Source: an uncultured Methanobrevibacter sp. (GTDB taxonomy: Archaea > Methanobacteriota > Methanobacteria > Methanobacteriales > Methanobacteriaceae). Taken from it: a stretch of DNA of 64,000 bases. Shown here one piece after another: positions 8,766 through 18,092 of the stretch. The stretch covers positions 1 through 64,000 of the forward strand of contig OMVY01000006.1 in assembly GCA_900314635.1 (NCBI GenBank), given 5' to 3'. Position 1 is the first letter of the stretch. Each line of letters starts with the position of its first letter. The notes beneath the pieces are model-generated. The model did not search any database and was not told the DNA's origin. It was given only the letters and a program-made list of their open reading frames with translations. A program made the position numbers and the translations under genes.

Positions 8766-8917
8766 GCAAACCGCTATTTTTATATAAAAATTGTAAAATA
8801 ACATTGCCATTATATCGCAAAATGCATACCCCCTATTTTAAAATAATATTCTAAAATTACATTACCTATATCCCAATATTGCATACCCTATTTTTATATA
8901 AATAATATAAAAGACAA
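8766..8917. repeat. degenerate 57/58-base tandem repeat upstream of gatB
   Basis: Units beginning GCAAACC (8766), GCATACC (8824) and GCATACC (8881) continue with CTATTTT-like tracts and an ACATTGCC/ACATTACC segment, about 2.6 diverged copies. It sits about 50 to 200 bases before the likely gatB TATA box (TTTTATATAAC, about 8958-8968). The gap holds nothing else I can recognise. Confidence 0.7.
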
Positions 8918-9065
8918 TATTTATAAAATATAATCAATATAAATTATCATAGTGTAAATTTTATATAACAAAATTTTAAACTATTAAGTTTGAAATTCGA
9001 TTAATACCAAAAAATAATACTTATTTAATACTAATTCGATTGGAGGAATTACTATAGACGTAGAT

Positions 9066-10421
9066 ATGATGTGTGGACTTGAAATCCACGTGCAACTTGA
9101 AACCGACTCAAAATTATTTTGCGACTGTCCTACAAACTACCAGGAAGCTCCGGCAAACACAAATGTCTGTCCTGTATGCTTGAACCAGCCTGGCGCAAAG
9201 CCTTACCCTACTAATGAAAAGGCTATTGAAAACGCTTTGATGATTTCATTAATGCTCAACTGTAAAATAGACAAGAACTTCACTTATTTCATGAGAAAAC
9301 ACTACGATTACCCTGACCTTCCTAGCGGATACCAGAAGACCTCAGTTCCTATAGGATACGACGGAGAATTGAATGGAGTCAGAATCCATGAGATACACAT
9401 GGAAGAAGACCCGGGACAATACAAGCCGGATAAAGGTATTGTTGACTTCAACCGTTCAGGAATCCCTCTTATCGAGATTGTAACAGAACCTGATATGCAC
9501 TCACCTGAAGAAGCACGTAACTTCCTCAAAGAGCTTATCAGAGTATTGCAATACAGTGGCGGAGCTCGTGGAGAAGGTACCATGAGAGCTGATGTAAACG
9601 TCTCCATCAACGGAGGAAACAGAGTGGAAATGAAAAACATCAACTCCATCAAAGGTGCATACAAGGCTTTGAAATTCGAAGTCGTAAGACAGAAGAACCT
9701 CGTTAAGAGAGGCCACGAAGTCCAGCAGGAAACCAGAGCATACCTTGAATCCCAGATGATCACCGTTGGAATGAGAAAGAAAGAAGATGCTGACGATTAC
9801 AGATTCATTCCAGATCCTGACCTTCCTCCAATGAAAATCACAGACGAACAGATCAACGAAATACTCGAAGTCATGCCTGAAGCTCCTCACAACAAGGTTA
9901 AGAGATTCGTTGAAGAATACGGCATTGATGAGGAATCCGCAAAGGTCCTTACTTCAGAACTCGACCTCGCTCAAGTATATGAAGAAGTGGCCAAGGAAGT
10001 GGACCCTAAATTCGCTGCAAAATGGATGAGAGACGAGCTTAAAAGAGTTCTCACCTACAATAAAATGGACTTTGCAGACAGCGGAATACTTGCAGACGAC
10101 TTGATTGAGTTATTCAACATGCTCCTCAACAAGGAGATTACCACAAAAGCAGGCCAGAGAATTGTCGAGCAAATGCCTAACAACAAGCAGACTCCTAAGC
10201 AGATTGCTGAAGAGCTCGGATTGATTGGAGTTGTAAAAGTTGACGAGGTCCAGGCTGCTGCAAAACAGGCTGTTGAAGAAAACCCTAAGGCTGTAGAGGA
10301 CTACCACAATGGTGAAAAAGCTTCCCTGAACTTCCTGATGGGACAGGTCATGAGACTGACCAGGGGAAAAGCCGACCCTCGCGAGACTGTTAAAATATTG
10401 AAAGAATTGCTTGAGGAATAA
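9066..10421 (+). CDS. gatB: Asp-tRNA(Asn)/Glu-tRNA(Gln) amidotransferase subunit B
   Basis: A 451-residue GatB, the tRNA-binding and kinase subunit that activates and amidates misacylated Asp-tRNA(Asn) (and, depending on partners, Glu-tRNA(Gln)) with ammonia from GatA. MCGLEIHVQLETDSKLFCDC is the diagnostic start, followed by zinc cysteines (CDC and CPVC near residues 22-40), YFMRKHYDYPDLPSGYQ and the C-terminal YqeY-like tail. The first ATG is at 9066, but the ribosome binding site GGAGG (9042-9046) lies 19 bases away. It is ideally placed for an in-frame ATA at 9054, which would add IDVD. The true start may be that non-standard codon. Confidence 0.94.
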   Translation: MMCGLEIHVQLETDSKLFCDCPTNYQEAPANTNVCPVCLNQPGAKPYPTNEKAIENALMISLMLNCKIDKNFTYFMRKHYDYPDLPSGYQKTSVPIGYDGELNGVRIHEIHMEEDPGQYKPDKGIVDFNRSGIPLIEIVTEPDMHSPEEARNFLKELIRVLQYSGGARGEGTMRADVNVSINGGNRVEMKNINSIKGAYKALKFEVVRQKNLVKRGHEVQQETRAYLESQMITVGMRKKEDADDYRFIPDPDLPPMKITDEQINEILEVMPEAPHNKVKRFVEEYGIDEESAKVLTSELDLAQVYEEVAKEVDPKFAAKWMRDELKRVLTYNKMDFADSGILADDLIELFNMLLNKEITTKAGQRIVEQMPNNKQTPKQIAEELGLIGVVKVDEVQAAAKQAVEENPKAVEDYHNGEKASLNFLMGQVMRLTRGKADPRETVKILKELLEE

Positions 10422-10499
10422 TGAAATCATTCCTTTTTAAGCTTTTCCCTATTTGGGGAATAACAGCAAGAGAATCCTTAAATCATTGGAGATGTGAAA

Positions 10500-11303
10500 A
10501 TGGGCAATGAAATCAAATCATTTGTTAAAGATTACATGACAAAAAACGTTATTACAGTAAGAGAGGATACTCCAAACGAGCAAGTCATTAAAACAATGAA
10601 GAAGACCAAGCACGACGGCTATCCTGTAGTTGATGAGGATGACAAGATTGTCGGAATCGTCACCGCATTCGACCTGCTCCTCAAGGAATGGGGAAATGGA
10701 CATATAGAAGATGTGATGAGCAAGGAAGTCAGAGTGATCAAGGAAGACATGTCAATCAACGATGCCTCAAGAGTAATGTTCCGCCATGGAGTGTCACGTC
10801 TTCCAGTAGTCGATAATGACAGGCATGTGAAGGGAATCATCACCAATACCGACATGGTCCGCTCACATATCGAGAGGTCAACCCCTACAAAGGTGAATGC
10901 ATTTAAAACAAGTATGGAGCAATTATACGATATCAAAACCCTTCTTACTAGAGAGCAGGTTCCAGTTGAACTCCTAACCCCGACACAGGACAGAGTATAT
11001 GCCGATGAACTGCAGGGAAGGGTTTACGAACTTAAGAGAGGATTAGCCGAACCTGCAATTGTTGTAAAAACCGGAGACCGCTATATCCTGGTAGATGGAC
11101 ACCACAGGGCAGTAGCTTCAACTCAATTAGGTCTTGATAGAATCGATTCATATGTAATAGACCTCCAAAGAGACATAAAACTGGGTCTTGAACGCACAGC
11201 CGAAAGACAGGGATTGGAGAAATTCAGCGACATCAATATTATTGAAGAGGACCAGCATCCTCTGATTGCCTTGACTGAAACCATAAAATCCTCTAAAAAC
11301 TAA
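10500..11303 (+). CDS. CBS-domain pair fused to a ParB-like domain
   Basis: A 267-residue protein. Two CBS domains (about residues 8-60 and 68-122, with DGYPVVDEDDKIVGIV and VSRLPVVDNDRHVKGII) form an adenosine-nucleotide sensing pair. They are followed by a ParB/sulfiredoxin-like domain (about 140-225) with the motif VDGHHRAVAS. ParB-like domains can be CTP- or ATP-dependent, and in some archaea act as free serine kinases; which applies here is not visible. The start is the ATG at 10500, because GGAG (10488-10491) fits it and is too close to the GTG at 10494. It follows gatB by 78 bases and could be co-transcribed. Confidence 0.8.
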   Translation: MGNEIKSFVKDYMTKNVITVREDTPNEQVIKTMKKTKHDGYPVVDEDDKIVGIVTAFDLLLKEWGNGHIEDVMSKEVRVIKEDMSINDASRVMFRHGVSRLPVVDNDRHVKGIITNTDMVRSHIERSTPTKVNAFKTSMEQLYDIKTLLTREQVPVELLTPTQDRVYADELQGRVYELKRGLAEPAIVVKTGDRYILVDGHHRAVASTQLGLDRIDSYVIDLQRDIKLGLERTAERQGLEKFSDINIIEEDQHPLIALTETIKSSKN

Positions 11304-11396
11304 TTTTTTATTTTTTTGTCTTTTAATTATGAAAAATTATGTATAAATACTCCATAACAAAAAGGTAAACCACTATAATTTGAAGAAGGTATCAAA

Positions 11397-11687
11397 ATGA
11401 GTGATGAAAAAATCATACGTGAAGTTTATGAAGTATTGGAAAGCCGCAGAGACAATCCCATAGATTCATACACCTCTAATATCATGCAGGATAGCGATAA
11501 GAAAGCAGTAGACAAGATACTTGAAAAGATAGGTGAAGAGTGTGCGGAGACTATTATCGCTGCAAAGAATGACGAGGACCTTGTCTGGGAATCTGTGGAC
11601 TTGATTTTCCATACAATGCTTCTGCTTGTATATAAAGGCGTGGAATTCGATGAGATCCTTGATGAATTCGCACGCAGAAGAAAATAA
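11397..11687 (+). CDS. hisE: phosphoribosyl-ATP pyrophosphatase HisE
   Basis: A 96-residue all-alpha MazG-superfamily enzyme that hydrolyses phosphoribosyl-ATP to phosphoribosyl-AMP, the second step of histidine biosynthesis. Metal-binding acidic residues are visible in [15 protein letters not shown] and in the following WESVDLIFH helix. Length matches stand-alone archaeal HisE. AAGGTATC precedes the ATG. No other his genes are nearby. Confidence 0.92.
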   Translation: MSDEKIIREVYEVLESRRDNPIDSYTSNIMQDSDKKAVDKILEKIGEECAETIIAAKNDEDLVWESVDLIFHTMLLLVYKGVEFDEILDEFARRRK

Positions 11688-11769
11688 ACTCTTTTTTTAT
11701 TTTTTTATTTAAAAAATAGCAATTTCATATTGGATTTATTAAAAAAATAGTAATTCCATATGGGAATAC

Positions 11770-11793
11770 GAATTAATCTTTTAAGATTAATTC
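11770..11793. terminator. hairpin at the convergent hisE / GNAT ends
   Basis: GAATTAATCTT-TT-AAGATTAATTC, an 11-base perfect stem with a two-base centre. It includes the last codons and stop of the GNAT gene on the minus strand. U-rich tracts follow on both sides, so it may end both convergent transcripts. Confidence 0.5.
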
Positions 11794-12402
11794 CATGTTT
11801 CTCATACCTCTTTTTATGCCGAAATGCTTGAAGCATTTCTTTTTAAACACTTTAAAACCAAATGAGCTGTACAATCTGAATGCTCCATCGTTTCTAAAAT
11901 CAGCATCCAGAACCACCCTTTTGCAATCCAGATCACGAGCCATCTGGATCAATTGTGACAAAACCTGTTTTCCATATCCTCTTCCACGATAAGAGGATAA
12001 AACAGCAAGTTCGCAGATATAGAAATCCTCCGGCTCCACATCAACAAGAACAAAACTGTCTAAAAAATTCACTTTTGCAAGACCCATGGCCTGGCTAAAC
12101 TTCAGATGCTTGAATAATGACAAGCTGTATCTATAATAGCTGTGGGTTACTCCTTTTCCACCGTTGAACATTCCCACAATGTTTTTCTCTTCCACATCTT
12201 CATCATCGAAAAAGACATAATACAACTCGTTTTCATCCTCGTCCTCGAGTGAAAAGTCATAAAGAAGTCTTTCCTTGATGGCTTCTATGCCTTCCTCACG
12301 AGAAGAGAATATATTTACAAAAGTGCGCTCATCCACATCATAGACAAGCTCGGCCACTTTATAAACATCATGAATCTTTGGATCGAATTCTCTAAATATC
12401 AA
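11773..12402 (-). CDS. GNAT-family N-acetyltransferase
   Basis: A 209-residue protein with the GNAT acetyl-CoA binding motif SSYRGRGYGKQVLSQLI near residue 135 (R/Q-x2-G-x-G/A form) and the downstream DADFRNDGAFRLYSSFGF typical of the C-terminal strands. The N-terminal 90 residues are acidic and less conserved. The acceptor is unknown. The start is a TTG at 12400-12402 with AAGGCGAT five bases upstream. It is convergent with hisE. Confidence 0.8.
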   Translation of the reverse strand: MIFREFDPKIHDVYKVAELVYDVDERTFVNIFSSREEGIEAIKERLLYDFSLEDEDENELYYVFFDDEDVEEKNIVGMFNGGKGVTHSYYRYSLSLFKHLKFSQAMGLAKVNFLDSFVLVDVEPEDFYICELAVLSSYRGRGYGKQVLSQLIQMARDLDCKRVVLDADFRNDGAFRLYSSFGFKVFKKKCFKHFGIKRGMRNMELILKD

Positions 12403-12479
12403 AATATCGCCTTAAGTGTAGAATTATAAAATTACAAATTTGTTTTAGAATAAAAATTGTTGAAAATGTAAAAACTTTC

Positions 12480-12597
12480 GATTTAAACCAATTCGTTAAA
12501 AAATCTGATTGAAACCAATTCATTATGAAAAATTCCGATTGAAACCAATTCATTAATGAAAAAACTGATTAAGATAAGTTAATGAAAAAATCTATTA
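12480..12597. repeat. 27-30-base tandem repeat, about four copies
   Basis: Units starting GATTTAAACCAATTC (12480), GATTGAAACCAATTC (12507 and 12537) and a degraded GATTAAGATAAGTT (12567). Between them lie only short A-rich tracts ending ATTCC or AACT. The copies are directly adjacent with no unique spacers. Confidence 0.8.
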
Positions 12598-12613
12598 AAC
12601 CATACAAATCCAA

Positions 12614-13423
12614 TCATTCGTTTTTAGCTTTTTCCACATTCCTAGCTATTGTCTGAACAATTGTAAGAGCATCGATGGCTGCTCCAAAACCATTGTCTAT
12701 ATTTACAACTGACAAACCAGGAGCGCATGACTGAAGCATTGAATAGACAGCCGCTTTGCCATCAGCACCGATTCCATAACCGACAGATGTCGGAACGCCT
12801 ATAACCGGAATATCCACTAGCCCTGCAACAACAGAAGGAAGGGCTCCCTCCATTCCAGCACATACGACAATAACATTGACTTCCTCCTCAACCATATGGG
12901 ATATCTTTGGGAAAAGCCTGTGGATTCCTGCAATTCCGATGTCATAAGAGCATATTGTTTCACATCCACCCTGCTCAAGAATGACTCTGGCCTCTTCGGC
13001 TACAGGAATGTCTGATGTTCCAGCAGTGATTATTCCAACCTTGCCCAAATCAGGATTCAATGTCGCAAGCCTACCCTTATAAAGAACAAGGGTTTTTGCA
13101 GCCTTGTTATAGTTAAATTCTATTCCTTCATCGGATAAATAGCTTAAATCCTGGTTTAATTTGTCAAATCTCTCTTTTGACAATCTTGTAATGATGATGT
13201 TTTCCTTAAAGCCGTTTGTGGAAATCTTCTCCACAATACTCAACAAGTCATCATAAGACTTGCTTTCAGCTAGAATAGCTTCAGGAAACCCTGTTCTTTC
13301 CTTTCTATCAACATCAAAATTGGCTATTTCATCCAATTCGAGAATATTGTTGGCTTTTAAAAGGGTTTCACATCTCTCAATGGAAATCTCACCATCCAGA
13401 AGTTGTTGAAGAATTTCTTTCAT
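12614..13423 (-). CDS. larB: nickel-pincer cofactor biosynthesis protein LarB
   Basis: A 269-residue protein with a PurE-like (AIR carboxylase) C-terminal domain: GIITAGTSDIPVAEEA near residue 125, VVCAGMEGALPSVVAGLVDIPVIGVPTSVGYG near 185, and NIDNGFGAAIDA near 240. LarB carboxylates and hydrolyses nicotinate adenine dinucleotide in making the nickel-pincer nucleotide. No larC, larE or larA is in the window, so the user enzyme is unknown. I start it at ATG 13423: the GTGATTG just upstream, including a possible GTG start at 13432, is better read as the ribosome binding site. Divergent from hypF. Confidence 0.9.
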   Translation of the reverse strand: MKEILQQLLDGEISIERCETLLKANNILELDEIANFDVDRKERTGFPEAILAESKSYDDLLSIVEKISTNGFKENIIITRLSKERFDKLNQDLSYLSDEGIEFNYNKAAKTLVLYKGRLATLNPDLGKVGIITAGTSDIPVAEEARVILEQGGCETICSYDIGIAGIHRLFPKISHMVEEEVNVIVVCAGMEGALPSVVAGLVDIPVIGVPTSVGYGIGADGKAAVYSMLQSCAPGLSVVNIDNGFGAAIDALTIVQTIARNVEKAKNE

Positions 13424-13647
13424 TTCAATCACGCAATAAATTTAAAAGTAATAAATATAAAGTTATAATATTATATATAATTCTTAATATATATTATAAT
13501 GTTCTTTATACAAATAATTATTATTACTCATTTGAGAAAATAAAAAAATTATGATTAATACTTAACCCAATATATAACTGAGCAATTTTAAAAATACTCA
13601 TTATCAAAAATTATTACTCTTAAAAAAAAAATTGAAAGGGTGGAATT

Positions 13648-16140
13648 GTGGAGACAAAACAGATTTTAGTAGAAGGAATCGTACAGGGAGTGGGATTTCG
13701 ACCTTTTGTTTATAGAATAGCTACAGAAGCTAGCCTTAACGGATATGTGAGAAACCTGGGAAATGTTGTAGAGATAATCGTCCAGGGATCACATCAAAAT
13801 ATGGGGGAATTCCTCTTCAATCTCCAAAACAAGCTTCCACCAATCGCCAAGATAAACAACATAGAAACAAGGGACTTGAAGGAAGAAGATGAAAAGTTCT
13901 CTTCATACACTGATTTTACCATAAAAGAAAGTGCAGATGATTTTGCTGGAACATCCGTCATTCCTCCGGATGTGGCTATCTGCGACAACTGCCTTGAGGA
14001 AATAAACGACCCTCAAAACAGAAGATACAAATATCCATTCAATGCCTGCACAGACTGCGGACCTCGTTTTACAGTTATTGAAAATGTCCCATACGACAGG
14101 GACAATACTACAATGGAGGACTTTCCCCTTTGCGATGAATGCGAAATCGAATATACAAATCCTCTCGACAGACGCTATCATGCTGAAGCGGCATGCTGCG
14201 AGGACTGCGGACCATCATTAAAGCTTTTAAAAAATACATGCAATGATGGAGAAGATTCCGGCTCTGCAATTGAAATAGACTGTGAAGACCCTTTAAAAGA
14301 AACCGCCCGTCTTCTTGATGAGGGCAAGATACTTGCAATCAAGGGAATAGGGGGAACACACCTCGTTGCTAACGTCAAGATAAAGGAAACAGTAGACCTT
14401 CTGCGTCAGCGTCTGGGACGAAAATCACAGGCATTTGCTGTAATGAGCCCGGATATCGAAACCATTAAAACATTTGCAGTCATGTCAAAAGAGGAAGAGA
14501 AAACCTTGAATTCCAAGGAAAGGCCTATCGTAATCTTAAAGAAATCCGAAGACTATGACTTTGCAGACTCTGTCTCACCAGACCTGCACAACATCGGAGT
14601 AATGCTTCCTTATGCCCCTCTCCATCATCTTCTATTCAATGAAACAGATACTCCTGCATATATCATGACTTCAGCTAATGTTCCAGGAGAGCCTATGATG
14701 ATTACAAACGAGGAGATAGTTAAAAACCTCTCCAAAATAGCTGACTACTACTTGGTGCACAATAGAAGAATACTCAACCGCTGCGATGACTCCGTAGTCA
14801 GATTCCGAAATGACGAGCTTGCATTCATTAGACGTTCCAGAGGCTACACTCCAGAACCTTATGACTTAAGCGGAAAATACACCTATCTAAATGAAGAATT
14901 CGATAATCTGAACATTCTGGCCCTCGGACCCGAGCTCGATGTCACATTCACAATCATCAAGAATTCAAAGGCTTATGTCTCCCAGCATATTGGAAACACA
15001 AACAAGTACAGGACATACCAGTTCCTCAAAGAAGCCATCGAGCATATGATGCAGATTACAAAAACAGACAGCTTTGACCTCATCGCATGCGACATGCATC
15101 CTCAATTCTTCACAACACAGCTTGCAAGGGAGTATGCTGAAAAATATGACTGTCCTTTAATCCAGGTCCAGCACCACCACGCCCACGGCGTCTCCCTGAT
15201 AAACGACCATGTTTTAAACAAGACTGATTTGGATGAAAAGACATCTGCAGAAATTGAAATCTCACAAGATAGTGAAAAAGCAGAATTGTTTGAAAACCCT
15301 CGGGAAATGATCATAATTGCATCAGATGGAGTAGGATATGGAGATGACGGAGGAGCCTGGGGAGGAGAGATATTGTATACAGATATCAAATCCTATAAGA
15401 GAATAGCTTCCCTGATGCCTCAGAAGATGCCTGGAGGGGATTTATGCACAAAATATCCTGCAAGAATGCTTGCAGCCATCCTTTCCAATCCAAACAGCGA
15501 TTATGAAAGGGACAAATACGGCGAAGAGAATGTGCAAGAGCTTATGGAAAGGAATTATCTGGATGCATTTCCTCATGGAAAAATGGAAATTGCAAGCTTG
15601 TTCAAGCAGATTGAAAGAAATCTGAATGTTGGAATCAATACAAGCACAGGAAGATGCCTTGATTCCATAGCTGCTGCTTTAAATATCTGCAGTGAACACA
15701 GCTACGAAGGAGAAGCTCCAATGAAGCTTGAATCTGCAGCATTCAATTATTTGAAAATGAATGATTTAGATAAGATTAATGATTACCCAATCATTATAAA
15801 AGACCATGATGATAGAAGAGTTCTGGATACCACAGCCATATTGAGATATGTCATTGATAAACTGGAAGAAGGAGAAGACATTGGCAGGATTGCCGCTGCA
15901 GGACAGGAAGCAGTAAGCATAGGACTTGCAAAACTAGCCATTGAAGCGGCTGAGAACTGCGGAATCGATACTGTTGGAGTAAGCGGAGGAACATTCTACA
16001 ATGAAGCAATAACCGCCCACATCAAGGATTGCATTGAAAACGCAGGCTTGAAATTCATACAGCACACCAATTCATGTCCAGGAGATGGATCCGTATCCCT
16101 TGGACAAGCTATTGTAGCAGGAATCAATTTTAAAAAATAG
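13648..16140 (+). CDS. hypF: carbamoyltransferase HypF (NiFe hydrogenase maturation)
   Basis: An 830-residue HypF, which makes the carbamoyl group that becomes the cyanide ligands of the NiFe hydrogenase active site and passes it to HypE. Domains in order: acylphosphatase (1-90, GVGFRPF at 14-20); paired zinc fingers (about 112-190, four C-x2-C pairs including CDNC, CTDCGP, CDEC and CEDCGP); YrdC-like domain (about 200-390); Kae1/TobZ-like domain with the metal-binding QHHHAHG near 506. Start is GTG with GGGTGG four bases upstream. It would serve the FrhA hydrogenase encoded at 48 kb. Length is at the upper end for the family because of an insertion after the Kae1 histidines. Confidence 0.95.
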   Translation: METKQILVEGIVQGVGFRPFVYRIATEASLNGYVRNLGNVVEIIVQGSHQNMGEFLFNLQNKLPPIAKINNIETRDLKEEDEKFSSYTDFTIKESADDFAGTSVIPPDVAICDNCLEEINDPQNRRYKYPFNACTDCGPRFTVIENVPYDRDNTTMEDFPLCDECEIEYTNPLDRRYHAEAACCEDCGPSLKLLKNTCNDGEDSGSAIEIDCEDPLKETARLLDEGKILAIKGIGGTHLVANVKIKETVDLLRQRLGRKSQAFAVMSPDIETIKTFAVMSKEEEKTLNSKERPIVILKKSEDYDFADSVSPDLHNIGVMLPYAPLHHLLFNETDTPAYIMTSANVPGEPMMITNEEIVKNLSKIADYYLVHNRRILNRCDDSVVRFRNDELAFIRRSRGYTPEPYDLSGKYTYLNEEFDNLNILALGPELDVTFTIIKNSKAYVSQHIGNTNKYRTYQFLKEAIEHMMQITKTDSFDLIACDMHPQFFTTQLAREYAEKYDCPLIQVQHHHAHGVSLINDHVLNKTDLDEKTSAEIEISQDSEKAELFENPREMIIIASDGVGYGDDGGAWGGEILYTDIKSYKRIASLMPQKMPGGDLCTKYPARMLAAILSNPNSDYERDKYGEENVQELMERNYLDAFPHGKMEIASLFKQIERNLNVGINTSTGRCLDSIAAALNICSEHSYEGEAPMKLESAAFNYLKMNDLDKINDYPIIIKDHDDRRVLDTTAILRYVIDKLEEGEDIGRIAAAGQEAVSIGLAKLAIEAAENCGIDTVGVSGGTFYNEAITAHIKDCIENAGLKFIQHTNSCPGDGSVSLGQAIVAGINFKK

Positions 16141-16186
16141 TTGTGATTTTTCTAAAAAATATTAAAAATAATTAAAAAAAAAAGAA

Positions 16187-16208
16187 ATAGCGGCCTTGAG
16201 GCCGTTAT
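16187..16208. terminator. hairpin between convergent hypF and the Phr-like gene
   Basis: ATAGCGGCC-TTGA-GGCCGTTAT forms a nine-base stem with one G-U. On the minus strand it is followed by a run of U, so it suits termination of the regulator gene. It is one of the few G+C-rich spots in this gap. Confidence 0.6.
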
Positions 16209-16246
16209 AAAAATTCGTTTAATAACGATTATAAATTCACTTTAAC

Positions 16247-16795
16247 TTAATAACGATTATAAGTTCTCTCTAAAATATACTCAGCTCTTTCCTTGAGATT
16301 GTCATACAATCTGATTTGAGACTTGAGCTCTTCAATAGCTTCAGTCTGGCCCTGATCTATTCTTTTTTCAATGGCAAGCAGCTTGGACCATTCATCCCCT
16401 GAAGGCAGCTGTTTTATATTCATCATATCATCGCTGATTGCCACATTGAATGAATTTCTAGTGATGCTGATGGTTACATTCACATCATTAGGCATGTCGT
16501 AGTACTTTCTAGGTCGGCCCCTTACAACCTTTTTGAATGAGGATTCCAGTATGCCTATTTCTTCCATCGCTCTTAAATGTTCAATAATAGCTTTCTGACC
16601 GATTTGAAGCTCTTGAGATATTTCACTAACAAACCTAGGCTCTTCTCTCAGCAAGTCCATGATGTCACGCCTTGTCTTGCATCCCATCACATCAAGAATG
16701 GCTTCCATGTCAACCTCGTTTGCAGGACGCCCATTTATATCGGCATTGATGTTTCTATGGACATTCGGCCTGGTTATGCGATTATCTTCTTCCAT
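16247..16795 (-). CDS. Phr-like ArsR-family transcriptional regulator
   Basis: A 182-residue DNA-binding protein. Residues 28-110 form an ArsR-type winged helix: LDVMGCKTRRDIMDLL, FVSEISQELQIGQKAIIEHL (recognition region) and the wing VVRGRPRKYYDM. This pattern closely matches the archaeal heat shock regulator Phr of Pyrococcus as I remember it. The C-terminal part (residues 130-180) is helical, probably for dimerisation. There are no metal-binding cysteines of the ArsR/SmtB kind. GAGGCGG precedes the ATG. The grpE-dnaK-dnaJ genes start 1.8 kb away, and palindromes shared between its own upstream region and the grpE promoter suggest they are its target. Confidence 0.78.
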   Translation of the reverse strand: MEEDNRITRPNVHRNINADINGRPANEVDMEAILDVMGCKTRRDIMDLLREEPRFVSEISQELQIGQKAIIEHLRAMEEIGILESSFKKVVRGRPRKYYDMPNDVNVTISITRNSFNVAISDDMMNIKQLPSGDEWSKLLAIEKRIDQGQTEAIEELKSQIRLYDNLKERAEYILERTYNRY

Positions 16796-16927
16796 TTTAC
16801 CGCCTCTAATTAATTATAATAAGTAATAATTTATCAATTGAAAAACTTATAAAAACTAACTATTATTACGAGCATTTAAAAAATTATAAAACACCCTATA
16901 ATATTTTATAAGTCAATACTATTATAT

Positions 16928-16940
16928 TAACTTTTTGTTA
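16928..16940. promoter_or_regulatory. TAAC-N5-GTTA palindrome upstream of the Phr-like gene
   Basis: TAACTTTTTGTTA, identical to two of the three sites in front of grpE. It sits about 15 bases upstream of a minus-strand TATA-like element (CTTATAAAATA, about 16904-16914), which would give a leader of roughly 85 bases for the regulator. A weaker relative (TAACTATTATTAC, 16857-16869) lies closer to the gene. Confidence 0.55.
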
Positions 16941-17098
16941 GTAAACTAATACGATTGGGAATTAGCTTACAAATAATTTATGCAGACTAATTTTTAGGTT
17001 TTTCATCAAATTTACCAATTTTATTATGCACTAATGAATGCAGAAATTTAAATCCAATGCATTGAAAAAAAAGATTATTTAAAAATTGAAAAAAAGTG

Positions 17099-17191
17099 AA
17101 TATAATAATATTATATATAATAAGAATAAGTGAACTTTTTCAAGTTCTGAATGACAAGAAAATAATATAATAATATTATATATAATAAGAA
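17099..17191. repeat. pair of 28-base direct repeats
   Basis: AATATAATAATATTATATAT with eight more identical bases occurs at 17099-17126 and 17164-17191, 65 bases apart. It is centred on ATAATATTAT, so each copy is itself palindromic. The intervening stretch contains a small AACTTTTTCAAGTTC hairpin. The rest of this 567-base gap shows no gene. Confidence 0.75.
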
Positions 17192-17362
17192 GAACTGTTG
17201 TAAAATTTTATAGCAAATTCAAAAACCAAATGAAATAGCAGGATTAATTCCATAAAAAACACAGATTATTAATTATTTAGAAAAATAAAAAATTTTTATT
17301 GATTTATTTAGCATAAAATAAAAATACTATAATTTATATAGTTATCCACTCAATTATTAAAC

Positions 17363-17827
17363 ATGAAGCCAAAATATCTTTTTATAATATTGATTACATT
17401 GATTCTAGCAACCAGCGTAACCGCTGTTGCTGCTGGTGAAAGTGCCAGCATTAATGGCTGTAAATTCGAGATTCCGGATGGATTCGAAATATACAATCAA
17501 AGCTCCGATGTCATTGTCATCAATAACGATGACTTGGATGTCATAAGCATTTATGCACCTTCCCAGTCATTTACTGCTGATGAATTGAAGGAGGAGCTTA
17601 TCAAGCAGGGCTATACCTTCAAGGCCGAAGACACATCAGAATATGAAAACTCAGGTATCGAACTGACCACTCAGAACTTTGAGTATGAGAACATGTTTAT
17701 CATAACATACATATTCACAGTCGACGACCAGCTTGTTCAGATCACATTCATACCTCATGACAAGAACAATATTCCGGAATACGAGGACAACCCTGTCACA
17801 GACATAATAGATTCAATCATCTACTAA
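17363..17827 (+). CDS. small secreted protein of unknown function
   Basis: A 154-residue protein with a clear N-terminal signal peptide (MKPKYLFIILITLILATSVTA, likely cut near residue 25). The exported domain is about 130 residues, acidic, with the hydrophobic core of a small alpha/beta fold (FEIPDGFEIYNQSSD, then MFIITYIFTVDDQLVQITFI). No cysteine pair, lipobox or membrane anchor is present beyond the leader, so it is probably released or wall-associated. A TATA box (TTTATATAG, about 17333-17341) lies some 25 bases before the ATG with no ribosome binding site, which suggests a leaderless transcript. I do not recognise the family with confidence. Confidence 0.75.
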   Translation: MKPKYLFIILITLILATSVTAVAAGESASINGCKFEIPDGFEIYNQSSDVIVINNDDLDVISIYAPSQSFTADELKEELIKQGYTFKAEDTSEYENSGIELTTQNFEYENMFIITYIFTVDDQLVQITFIPHDKNNIPEYEDNPVTDIIDSIIY

Positions 17828-18056
17828 ATCATAAAATTTTTATTTTTTATAATTCTTTTTAAAAATTACATTCTTTTTTTTAAATTTTTTAAACCACCCC
17901 CACATATTGACAAAAGATAACATCCCCATTCTAAATTCCACAATCAAACAAAAATGTTCAATTTTATTTTCGATAGTTCATATTTTGACTATTTTAATTT
18001 TAAAAAAAGAAAGTATTTAAAGAGAAACAGAGTTTTACATAAACATAAGATTAAAT

Positions 18057-18069
18057 TAACTTTTTGTTA
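18057..18069. promoter_or_regulatory. grpE operator site 1
   Basis: TAACTTTTTGTTA, a perfect TAAC-N5-GTTA palindrome, 16 bases upstream of the grpE TATA box. It fits the T-N2-C-N5-G-N2-A core I associate with Phr-type heat shock operators. Confidence 0.6.
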
Positions 18070-18084
18070 CTAAAAACCGAAATC

Positions 18085-18092
18085 TTTATATA
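18085..18092 (+). promoter_or_regulatory. TATA box of the grpE-dnaK transcript
   Basis: TTTATATA is the best archaeal TATA box in the 731-base gap before grpE and sits between the palindromic sites. Transcription would begin near 18112 to 18116, giving a leader of about 440 bases. Confidence 0.6.

Noticed and set aside
12480-12597. GATTGAAACC-type repeats that resemble the end of a CRISPR repeat
   Set aside because: Units follow each other directly with no unique spacers and no cas genes are nearby, so it is a plain tandem repeat.
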